In this document: positions 1-5,451 of the stretch, in pieces | How the letters are laid out: every line of letters starts with the position of its first letter | How positions within the stretch are numbered: the first letter of the stretch is position 1 | Origin: Verrucomicrobiota bacterium | GTDB taxonomy: Bacteria; Verrucomicrobiota; Verrucomicrobiia; Limisphaerales; UBA1096 | Assembly: GCA_003972865.1 (NCBI GenBank) | Contig: QOAX01000217.1 | Span: 1-9,775, forward strand | Reading direction: 5' to 3' | Length of the DNA stretch: 9,775 bases | Notes under the pieces: generated by a model | Told to the model about the DNA's origin: nothing | The model's input: only the letters and a program-made list of their open reading frames with translations | Databases searched by the model: none | Program-made: the position numbers and the translations under genes

Positions 1-156
1 GGCCTGTTCGAGGTCAACGCCGCGAAGCCGGTCGAGCTTGGCCGGCATCAGGTTCCGGAGTTGCATTATCCCTGCTGGGCTGCTCCCATCCTCTCCGACA
101 AGCGAATGGTGATTCGAAGCGAGGATTATTTGATCTGTTTTGACGTGGCAAAATAA
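1..156 (+). CDS. C-terminal end of a probable PQQ-like beta-propeller protein (partial)
   Basis: Frame 1 is open from the window edge to a TAA at 154-156 and gives 51 residues, so the 5' part of the gene lies outside the window. The last 30 or so residues read like the final blade of a PQQ-like (BamB-type) beta-propeller: a Cys-Trp-Ala-Ala-Pro-Ile strand, then a turn (SDKR), then a strand MVIRSEDYLICFDVAK ending at the stop. In this family the last strands commonly have the form 'P-hh-ADGR-hhhR-hhhhhYDhR', and such secreted propellers are abundant in Verrucomicrobiota and Planctomycetota. The function of the full protein cannot be judged from this piece. The following pseudopilin frame begins inside the end of this gene. 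Family assignment is inference from a short pattern; the reading frame itself is fairly secure because of the pattern and the clean stop. Confidence 0.6.
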   Translation, partial: GLFEVNAAKPVELGRHQVPELHYPCWAAPILSDKRMVIRSEDYLICFDVAK

Positions 157-1021
157 CAACCCAACCCGACCGCGCTTGGCCAAGGGCTTCACGCTGATTG
201 AGTTGCTCGTGGTGATCGCCATCATCGCGATTCTCGCCGGGATGCTGTTGCCCGCGCTGGCCAAGGCCAAGGACAATGCCACCGGCATTTACTGCCTCAA
301 CAACCAGCGCCAGCTCCTCGTCGCGTGGACGCTTTACGTCGGCGACTTCGAGGATCGCCTGCCGCCCAACGCCAAGCACATGCAGGATCCGCGCGGCTGG
401 ATCAACGGCTTCCTCACCTTCGTGCCGAACAACCGCGACAACACCAACCTGCTCTACCTCATCGGCACGCGCAGGCAGATGGGCGACCGCTACCCCAAGC
501 TCGGCCCGTACACGAAGTCGGCCGGCATCTACAAATGTCCGTCCGACAAATACACCTGCAAGATCGGCCGCAGGGAAATGCCGCGCGTGCGCAGCGTGTC
601 GATGAACGGCTTCATCGAGGGCGGGCTTTACGATCCCACAATGAGTTCGACCATCTCGAGCATCCACGGGCAGGGCTGGCGCAAGTACGACATCCTCTCG
701 CACATGGTTGACCCGTCGCCGTCCGACCTGTGGATTTTTGCCGACGAACACCCCGACAGCATCAACAACGGCGGCTTCGTCCTGTACCCCTACAGCGCCA
801 GAATCTGGCGCAACCTCCCGGCCAACTACCACAACGCCGCCTGCGGCTACGCCTACGCCGACGGCCACGCTGCGATCAAGAAATGGAGTGATCCCATGCC
901 AACGATCGAGCCAGTGCTCAAGCGCATGCGACTCGACTACTCCAACGCCGGTTCCATCGGCGGAAAAGCAAGTGACTACTGGTGGGTCATCAACCACTCC
1001 ACCGCCCCCTTCAGGCGTTAA
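140..1021 (+). CDS. Type II secretion/prepilin-like protein with H-X9-DG motif
   Basis: This 293-residue protein has a classic class III prepilin leader and N-helix. Residues 16-20 are Gly-Phe-Thr-Leu-Ile, with the predicted prepilin peptidase cut after Gly16, and Glu21 is the Glu+5 of the mature chain. Residues 17-40 form one hydrophobic helix ending near Leu-Leu-Pro-Ala-Leu. Further on are a CPSD stretch at 133-136, common in this family, and His231-X9-Asp241-Gly242, the H-X9-DG signature of the large pseudopilin families of Verrucomicrobiota, Planctomycetota and Lentisphaerota. Such proteins are membrane-anchored, with the C-terminal domain outside the cytoplasmic membrane; individual roles are mostly unknown. 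The only in-frame starts after the stop at 131-133 are TTG at 140 and TTG at 176. The first gives a normal charged leader (RPRLAKG) but overlaps the previous gene by 17 bases; the second would leave only three residues before the cut. Copy 1 of the palindrome encodes the Leu-Ala-Lys just before the cleavage site. Confidence 0.92.
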   Translation: MTWQNNNPTRPRLAKGFTLIELLVVIAIIAILAGMLLPALAKAKDNATGIYCLNNQRQLLVAWTLYVGDFEDRLPPNAKHMQDPRGWINGFLTFVPNNRDNTNLLYLIGTRRQMGDRYPKLGPYTKSAGIYKCPSDKYTCKIGRREMPRVRSVSMNGFIEGGLYDPTMSSTISSIHGQGWRKYDILSHMVDPSPSDLWIFADEHPDSINNGGFVLYPYSARIWRNLPANYHNAACGYAYADGHAAIKKWSDPMPTIEPVLKRMRLDYSNAGSIGGKASDYWWVINHSTAPFRR

Positions 1022-1102
1022 CCGGTTCGCGATTCTCACCACCCACTGCTCACTACCGTATTTGCCTTGCGTTTGGTCGGGGGAAGGGTTGAGCTTTGCC
1101 CC

Positions 1103-2059
1103 ATGCAATCCAAACGATTTTTTGGGTTGGTAATGATTGCCACCCTTGTTGCAGCCAGCCAGGCAGCCGACCTGAAAATTGGCATGGTCGGGCTCGACAC
1201 TTCGCACGTCATTGCCTTCACCCGCGTCCTCAACGACGAGGCCGACAAAAACCACGTCGCCGGTGCCCGAATGATCGCCGCCGTCAAAGACAGCAGCCCC
1301 GACGTCGAGTCGAGCTACACGCGCGTCGATAAATACACCACCGAGCTGACCGACAAATGGGGCTTGAAACTGTACCCCACCGTCACCGAGTTGTGCCGGC
1401 ACGTCGATGCGGTGATGATCGAGAACGTCGACGGCCGCCCCCACCTCAAGCACGCCATCGACGTCATCAAGGCCGGCAAGCCGCTCTTCATCGACAAACC
1501 ACTCGCCGGCACTCTCACCGATTGCGTGAAGATTTATCGCTTGGCCAAGCGCCACAATGTGCCTGTGTTCAGCTCCTCCTCGCTGCGCTTCGCCAAGGCC
1601 ACGCTCGCCGCGCGCGCCGGAAAACACGGCAATGTTCTCAGCTGCGAAACCTTCAGCCCGGCGCACCTCGAGCCGCACCATCCAGACCTGTTTTGGTACG
1701 GCATCCACGGCGTCGAGTCGCTCTTCACCGTGATGGGGCCCGGCTGCGTGTCGGTCAGGCGCGGCACGACCGACGACGGCAAAATCGAGGTCACCGGCAC
1801 ATGGAAGGACGGACGCATCGGCATCTTCCGCGAGGGCAAGGGCTACGGCGGCATGGCCAAGTGCGAGACCGGCGAACACCCGGTCGGCGGATACGACGGC
1901 TACGCGCCACTCGTCGAGGCGGCGGTCAAGTTTTTCAAGACCGGCAAGTCGCCGGTCGCCGCACGCGAGACGCTGGAGATCTACGCCTTCATGCAGGCTG
2001 CCGACGATTCCAAGGCCGCCAACGGCAAGGAAGTCCCCCTGAAACTCGACTGGGAGTGA
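1103..2059 (+). CDS. Exported Gfo/Idh/MocA-family oxidoreductase-like protein
   Basis: The ATG at 1103 gives 318 residues. It is preferred to the TTG at 1067 because it starts a good Sec-type signal peptide: MQSKRFF, a hydrophobic core, then an Ala-Ser-Gln-Ala cut site near residue 21. The mature part begins with a Rossmann-like strand-turn-helix (LKIGMVGLDTSHVIAF, residues 25-40). Asp-Lys-Pro at 131-133 takes the place of the family's Glu-Lys-Pro, whose Lys is normally catalytic. A Trp-Tyr-Gly-Ile-His-Gly-Val-Glu stretch at 198-205 resembles the family's substrate-side histidine region. Gfo/Idh/MocA enzymes usually use NAD(P) to oxidise or epimerise sugars and cyclitols. Here the glycine-rich turn reads Gly-X-X-Gly-Leu-Asp rather than Gly-X-Gly-X-X-Gly, and the leader lacks twin arginines. 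Cofactor use outside the cytoplasm is therefore uncertain. The substrate cannot be named. Copy 2 of the palindrome encodes Leu-Ala-Lys at 147-149. Confidence 0.85.
   Translation: MQSKRFFGLVMIATLVAASQAADLKIGMVGLDTSHVIAFTRVLNDEADKNHVAGARMIAAVKDSSPDVESSYTRVDKYTTELTDKWGLKLYPTVTELCRHVDAVMIENVDGRPHLKHAIDVIKAGKPLFIDKPLAGTLTDCVKIYRLAKRHNVPVFSSSSLRFAKATLAARAGKHGNVLSCETFSPAHLEPHHPDLFWYGIHGVESLFTVMGPGCVSVRRGTTDDGKIEVTGTWKDGRIGIFREGKGYGGMAKCETGEHPVGGYDGYAPLVEAAVKFFKTGKSPVAARETLEIYAFMQAADDSKAANGKEVPLKLDWE
1538..1551. repeat. Full 14-bp palindrome CGCTTGGCCAAGCG in the Gfo/Idh/MocA-like gene
   Basis: The copy encodes Arg-Leu-Ala-Lys-Arg in YRLAKRHNVPVF, at the end of a helix before a beta-strand. Related proteins often have Leu-Ala-Lys-like residues at this point, so the site could have arisen by base substitution rather than by insertion. 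Confidence 0.92.
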
Positions 2060-2068
2060 GTGGGGCAG

Positions 2069-2134
2069 AAACCGCGAATGGACGGGAATCGACACTAATT
2101 TTTCTTCGCGTTTATTAGCGTGAATTAGCGGTTT
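2069..2134. repeat. Imperfect inverted repeat element between convergent genes, overlapping the mutY 3' end
   Basis: The left arm AAACCGCGAATGGACG (2069-2084) pairs imperfectly with the right arm CGTGAATTAGCGGTTT (2119-2134), whose complement reads AAACCGCTAATTCACG. Between them is an AT-rich stretch with ATTAGCG occurring at 2114-2120 and again at 2124-2130. The base composition is clearly more AT-rich than the genes on either side. It lies between two convergent genes, so the hairpin could act as a bidirectional terminator. The arms resemble a style of intergenic 'aaccgctaattcacgctaat' repeat that I recall as common in Verrucomicrobiota and Planctomycetota genomes; that link is memory, not a search. 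The mutY stop codon and its last codons lie inside the right half. Confidence 0.55.
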
Positions 2135-3203
2135 TTAAAAAACAATCCGAGGCTTTTCGGTGGGCGGCGGTCAGGGGGAGCTCGGCGAGCTTGGCCACGG
2201 GGAGCCATTCGCCCTTGAGCTTGGCCAGACGCGGCTTTCGCTTGGGCTCGGCAACAATCATTTCGAGCCGGTTGCGGTATCGGGTGATCGAGTGGTTGAT
2301 GTTGCAGAGCGGCTGAAATTTCGCTTGGCCAAGTTTGAGTTCGCGCTTGGCCAAGGCGGCCGGTTTCAATTCGGCGTCATTGACTTGCCAGTTGGGGAAC
2401 TCCCAAAAGCCAGCGTTCACCTCGCCGCTTGGCCGGCGCTGCACGAAGACTTTCCCGCGCCAAGCGATGAGGAAGCCGATGAACCGCCGATTGGTTGTCG
2501 CCGCCCGCTTGGCCAAGGCTGGGATGGTCTCGACCTTGTTTTGCTTGCGGGCGGTGCAGCGGCCTTTCAGCGGGCAGTCGCCGCAGAGCGGATTGCGCGG
2601 CGTGCAGACCAACGCGCCTAGCTCCATCATCGCTTGGTTGAAGGCGGAGGCGTTTCGTTGCCTTGGCTTTTGCAGGGTCACGGTGTGTTTCACCAATTCA
2701 TCGGCGACGGACCACAGGCGATCGGTAACTGGCTTGTCTTTTGGCGACTGTTCGATGCCGAGTAGGCGCGTCAGCACCCGGGCGACGTTGCCATCGACGA
2801 GCGGTTCGGGTTGGTTGTACGCGATGCTGCAAATCGCGCCGGCGGTGTAGCGCCCCACCCCCGGCAACGCCAACATGCCGCCCAAGTCGCGGGGGAAACG
2901 GCCGGCGAGTTCGTCGTGAATCCGCTTGGCTGCCTTTTGAAGGTTGCGCCCCCGCGAGTAGTAGCCGAGGCCTTCCCAAAGTTTGATCACCGTGTCCTCG
3001 TCGGCAGCAGCGAGCGATGCGATGTCCGGCAACTGCTTCATCCACCGTTGCCAGTACGGGATCACGGTTTTGACCTGCGTCTGTTGCAGCATGATCTCCG
3101 ACACCCAAATGGCGTACGGATCGCGCGTCCGCCGCCACGGCAAGTCGCGGGCGTTCCCGGCGAACCACTTGAGCAGTGGCACCACGATGGATCGGATGTG
3201 CAT
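2115..3203 (-). CDS. mutY: A/G-specific adenine DNA glycosylase MutY
   Basis: The 362-residue protein removes adenine mispaired with 8-oxoguanine in DNA base excision repair. The helix-hairpin-helix glycosylase fold is clear. SEIMLQQTQV at 35-44 holds the catalytic Glu36. The hairpin LPGVGRYTAG is at 113-122, and VDGNVARV at 136-143 holds the catalytic Asp137. Cys200-X6-Cys207-X2-Cys210-X5-Cys216 is the [4Fe-4S] loop. Residues from about 235 on form the C-terminal NUDIX-like 8-oxoG recognition domain (FVQRRPSGEVNAGFWEFPN). Length is normal for the family. The ATG at 3201-3203 is the first start after an in-frame stop, with a weak AGGG about 10 bases upstream. The NUDIX part is rich in the TTGGCCAA palindrome (three perfect copies plus near copies). 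The last residues (about LKTANSR) are encoded by the inverted-repeat element, so the C-terminus may have been set by repeat insertion. The gene points away from thiS. Confidence 0.97.
   Translation of the reverse strand: MHIRSIVVPLLKWFAGNARDLPWRRTRDPYAIWVSEIMLQQTQVKTVIPYWQRWMKQLPDIASLAAADEDTVIKLWEGLGYYSRGRNLQKAAKRIHDELAGRFPRDLGGMLALPGVGRYTAGAICSIAYNQPEPLVDGNVARVLTRLLGIEQSPKDKPVTDRLWSVADELVKHTVTLQKPRQRNASAFNQAMMELGALVCTPRNPLCGDCPLKGRCTARKQNKVETIPALAKRAATTNRRFIGFLIAWRGKVFVQRRPSGEVNAGFWEFPNWQVNDAELKPAALAKRELKLGQAKFQPLCNINHSITRYRNRLEMIVAEPKRKPRLAKLKGEWLPVAKLAELPLTAAHRKASDCFLKTANSR
2187..2227. repeat. Pair of GAGCTTGGCCA direct repeats 30 bp apart inside mutY
   Basis: GAGCTTGGCCA is present at 2187-2197 and again at 2217-2227, exactly 30 bases apart. 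Both carry TTGGCCA and miss the full palindrome only at the last base (TTGGCCAC and TTGGCCAG). On the coding strand they encode the two Ala-Lys-Leu or Leu-Ala-Lys-Leu segments near the end of the MutY NUDIX domain. They read as degenerate or incomplete copies of the window-wide palindrome. Confidence 0.7.
2324..2355. repeat. Two CTTGGCCAAG palindromes with centres 22 bp apart inside mutY
   Basis: Copies at 2324-2333 and 2346-2355 are separated by 12 bases. On the mutY strand the upstream one (2346-2355) is read as Leu-Ala-Lys and the other as Leu-Gly-Gln-Ala, so two neighbouring copies are translated in different frames within one protein. The 22 bp centre-to-centre distance is close to two helical turns, which would place both sites on the same face of the DNA. 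Confidence 0.9.
2508..2517. repeat. CTTGGCCAAG palindrome in the MutY interdomain linker
   Basis: This copy, within CCCGCTTGGCCAAGGC, encodes the Leu-Ala-Lys of the PALAKRAATT linker between the iron-sulfur region and the NUDIX-like domain of MutY. This is a variable region in the family, where a DNA-level signal would cost little at the protein level. Confidence 0.9.
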
Positions 3204-3230
3204 CGGCGCGCCACCCTACCGCTCGGTATG

Positions 3231-3244
3231 CGCTTGGCCAAGCG
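3231..3244. repeat. Full 14-bp palindrome CGCTTGGCCAAGCG in the mutY-thiS intergenic region
   Basis: This is the only perfect copy that is not inside a coding region. It sits in the 89-base gap between the divergent mutY and thiS starts, 27 bases before the mutY ATG and 48 bases before the thiS ATG. With no protein constraint, its perfect 14-bp symmetry supports a role for the DNA sequence itself. It could equally be one more member of the dispersed family with no local role. Confidence 0.9.
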
Positions 3245-3251
3245 GTAGCCG

Positions 3252-3280
3252 TTGACTTGGGCACGGTTCCGCGACAAAGT
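3252..3280 (+). promoter_or_regulatory. Weak candidate sigma-70-like promoter for thiS-yqgE
   Basis: TTGACT at 3252-3257 is a good -35 match (5 of 6). At a 17-base spacing, CAAAGT at 3275-3280 is only a 3 of 6 match to the -10 box, and the thiS start codon follows 12 bases later. The intergenic position fits a promoter, but the poor -10 makes this tentative. Confidence 0.22.
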
Positions 3281-3292
3281 CACCGCAGCGGG

Positions 3293-3508
3293 ATGAGTGA
3301 TTCGCAACAGAGCATCACCGCCAACGGGCGGGAGATCGCCACCGGGCTGCCAGTGTCGCTGCACGATTTTCTCGAGGCGCAGGGCATGTTGCCGCGCAGC
3401 GTGGTGGTGGAACTCAACGGCGAGGCGGTAACGCCCTCGGAGTTCGCTGAGCGTCAGCTCAACGCGGGCGACACGATGGAGATTGTCAAGGTGGTGGCCG
3501 GCGGATGA
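3293..3508 (+). CDS. thiS: Sulfur carrier protein ThiS
   Basis: This 71-residue ubiquitin-fold protein ends in Gly70-Gly71. The C-terminal Gly becomes a thiocarboxylate that donates sulfur for thiazole formation in thiamine synthesis. The family pattern is visible: an N-terminal strand with Asn-Gly-Arg-Glu (11-14), LHDFLEAQG (23-31), VVVELNGEAV (37-46), then LNAGDTMEIVKVVAGG (56-71). Length is typical for ThiS (about 65-75). The ATG at 3293 is chosen because it gives the family length; AGCGGG lies directly before it. The frame continues upstream to 3176, but that would overlap the mutY start and add non-homologous residues. The stop overlaps the next start as ATGA (3505-3508), implying translational coupling to the YqgE/AlgH gene. 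The usual partner thiG is not in the window. A MoaD-like carrier is the main alternative, but the length and LNGE region favour ThiS. Confidence 0.86.
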   Translation: MSDSQQSITANGREIATGLPVSLHDFLEAQGMLPRSVVVELNGEAVTPSEFAERQLNAGDTMEIVKVVAGG

Positions 3509-4065
3509 GGGAAAAACTCCAGAGCCTTCGCGGGCATTTGTTGCTGGATGCCGGCGGCATGTACGGTTCCTGTTTTCACCACACGGTCATCCTCATGTGC
3601 CAGCACTCACCCGGAGGCGCCTTCGGGCTGGTGCTCAATCAACCCAGCGACAAGCGCATCGGTGACGTGCTGCCCATCGACATGCCGCCATCGGTGAAGA
3701 ACCGGCGCACCCGCAGCGGCGGCCCGGTCGATGAGTCGTCGATGCACATCCTCCACAGCGACTCGTTCATGTTTCAGGGCAACGTGATGAACAACCTCTC
3801 GCTGGTGCAGGACCCGGGTGAACTGAGTGACCTCGCCAACTCGGTCAACCCCGACCACAAGATCGAGGTGTTCCTCGGCTACTCCGGCTGGGGGGGCGGC
3901 CAACTCGAGAGCGAGCTGGCCCGCAAAGCGTGGCTCGTCTGCAAAGCCACGACGGAACTGGTTTTCAGCAATCCCGAGGAAGCGGCATGGCGCGAGATCC
4001 TTCGCGGACTGGACTGGCAGCACCGCCTGCTCGCCGACGGCCCGGACGACCTCTCGTGGAACTGA
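3505..4065 (+). CDS. YqgE/AlgH family protein
   Basis: This 186-residue protein belongs to the YqgE/AlgH (DUF179) family, which is widely conserved in Gram-negative bacteria and whose biochemical role is not established. The family landmarks are in order: GHLLLDAGGM at 10-19, ILMCQHSPGGAFGLVLNQP at 29-47 (family pattern 'G-h-h-h-N-K/R/Q-P'), GGP at 72-74, HILHS at 81-85, and LGYSGWGGGQLESEL at 124-138, followed by Ala-Trp-Leu at 142-144. The length is usual for the family. The ATG overlaps the thiS stop by four bases. The 62-base gap to the next gene makes one thiS-yqgE unit likely, with the larA-like gene possibly transcribed along. No palindrome copy is present in this gene. Confidence 0.92.
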   Translation: MREKLQSLRGHLLLDAGGMYGSCFHHTVILMCQHSPGGAFGLVLNQPSDKRIGDVLPIDMPPSVKNRRTRSGGPVDESSMHILHSDSFMFQGNVMNNLSLVQDPGELSDLANSVNPDHKIEVFLGYSGWGGGQLESELARKAWLVCKATTELVFSNPEEAAWREILRGLDWQHRLLADGPDDLSWN

Positions 4066-4127
4066 CGCTACTTGGACACGCGCTTGGCTTGGTTCGCCGG
4101 TGACGTTACGCTGCCGCCTCGTTTTGC

Positions 4128-5387
4128 ATGACAGTCAACCTGGCATACGGTTCCGGCCATCTTCCCATCGAAGTTCCCGACGATCGCACGACGGTCATCG
4201 AGCCAACGCACATCGACGGCCTGGCCGATGAAAAAGAATCCGTTATCAACGCGCTGCAAAAACCGATCGGCAGCCAGTCGCTGCTCGATCGCATCTCGCC
4301 GGCCACGAAGATTTGCATCGCCTTCACGGACCTTACCCGCGCGACGCCGAACGACCGAATCATCCCCTGGCTGCTCGAGCATCTCGGCAGGCCAAATGAC
4401 AACATCACGCTGCTGAACCAACTCGGCACGCACCGGCCCAACACGCGGGAGGAACTGGAGACAATGCTCACGCCGGAAGTCGTCGCCAACTACCGCGTAC
4501 TCAATCACGAGCCGGAAAACCCGGAGGCGCTGGTGCAGGTCGGCACCACGGCGGACGGCACGCCGGCACTGCTCAACAGGCACATCGTCGAGGCCGATCT
4601 GCGGATCATCACCGGGTTTATCGAGCCGCATTTCTTTGCCGGATTCAGCGGCGGCGTGAAGGGCATCATGCCCGGCTGTGCCGGGCTGGAGACAGTGATG
4701 AGCAATCACGGCGCGAAAAACATCGGCGACCCGCAGGCGACCTTCGGCGTCACCGAGGGCAACCCGCTATGGGAGGAATTACGCGACATCGCGCTCAAGA
4801 CCGGGCCGAGTTTTCTCCTCAACGTCACGCTCAACGAGCAGCGCGACATCACGAACGTGTTCGCCGGCGACATCATTGAGGCGCACAAGACCGGCTGCGT
4901 ATTTGTCAGAAAATCGGCGATGCAGCCCGTCGAGCAGCCGTTCGACATCGTCGTCACAACCAATAGCGGTTACCCGCTGGATCTCAATTTGTATCAGGGC
5001 GTCAAGGGCATGAGCGCCGGCGCCCGTGTGCTGAAGGAGGGCGGCACACTGATCCTCGCCGCCGAGTGCCGCGAAGGTGTGCCCGACGGCAGCCCGCTTG
5101 ATGACCTGCTGCGCAGCGCCGACTCGATCGAGGAAATTTTAGCCATGCTTTCCACGCCGGGCTTCGTCCGCCCGGAGCAATGGCAAGCGCAGATTCAGGC
5201 GCTCGTGCAGCGCCGCGCCGAGGTGCTCGTTCACTGCATGCTGGACAATGACACCCTCGAAGCCTGCCACCTGGCCCCGTGTGCCGACATCAACGCCGAG
5301 GTGGCCAAGCGCTTGGCCAAGCTCGGCGCTGACGCCCGTGTGGCGGTGCTACCGCAGGGGCCGCTGACGATTCCCTATCTCGCGTAG
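4128..5387 (+). CDS. larA: LarA-family nickel-pincer lactate racemase homologue
   Basis: This 419-residue protein matches the LarA (lactate racemase, DUF2088) superfamily. LarA carries a covalently bound nickel-pincer nucleotide and racemises alpha-hydroxy acids by hydride transfer. GTHRP at 100-104 holds His102. GFIEPHFFAGFSGG at 163-176 holds His168, followed by Lys178, the expected attachment site of the cofactor, and MSNHGAK places His194. The spacings 102-168-178-194 equal those of the Lactiplantibacillus plantarum enzyme (His108, His174, Lys184, His200), as I recall that numbering. FTDLTRATPN at 66-75 is the conserved N-terminal motif. LarA homologues act on various hydroxy acids, so lactate is not assured. 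The larB, larC and larE cofactor genes are not in this window. The ATG at 4128 has no clear Shine-Dalgarno. A palindrome copy near the 3' end encodes Leu-Ala-Lys, right after a near copy, GTGGCCAAGC. Confidence 0.88.
   Translation: MTVNLAYGSGHLPIEVPDDRTTVIEPTHIDGLADEKESVINALQKPIGSQSLLDRISPATKICIAFTDLTRATPNDRIIPWLLEHLGRPNDNITLLNQLGTHRPNTREELETMLTPEVVANYRVLNHEPENPEALVQVGTTADGTPALLNRHIVEADLRIITGFIEPHFFAGFSGGVKGIMPGCAGLETVMSNHGAKNIGDPQATFGVTEGNPLWEELRDIALKTGPSFLLNVTLNEQRDITNVFAGDIIEAHKTGCVFVRKSAMQPVEQPFDIVVTTNSGYPLDLNLYQGVKGMSAGARVLKEGGTLILAAECREGVPDGSPLDDLLRSADSIEEILAMLSTPGFVRPEQWQAQIQALVQRRAEVLVHCMLDNDTLEACHLAPCADINAEVAKRLAKLGADARVAVLPQGPLTIPYLA
5312..5321. repeat. CTTGGCCAAG palindrome near the 3' end of the larA-like gene
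   Basis: The copy sits in GCGCTTGGCCAAGC and encodes Leu-Ala-Lys of EVAKRLAKLGADA. It follows a near copy, GTGGCCAAGC, at 5301-5310. It is the only perfect copy in the roughly 2.3 kb from 3245 to 5520. Confidence 0.9.
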
Positions 5388-5451
5388 TTTCGCCTCGCCA
5401 ACCTTGGCCCTGCCGCCTAGCGTCCGCGGACACGTCGAGCGACTTTTTCGG

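Noticed and set aside
14..2095. A 693-codon open frame on the minus strand opposite the pseudopilin and Gfo/Idh/MocA genes
   Set aside because: It is antisense to two genes with clear family motifs, its translation is low-complexity and Val/Ala/Gly/Asp-rich, and long stop-free antisense frames are expected in GC-rich coding DNA.
4066..4127. Possible degenerate palindrome copy CGCTTGGCTTGG in the yqgE-larA gap
   Set aside because: It shares only the left half of the motif and lacks symmetry, so it cannot be told from chance.
5422..5431. GTCCGCGGAC palindrome before the PSD1 start as a regulatory site or terminator
   Set aside because: It is only 10 bp without a U-tract or repetition elsewhere, and such short GC palindromes are common in this composition.
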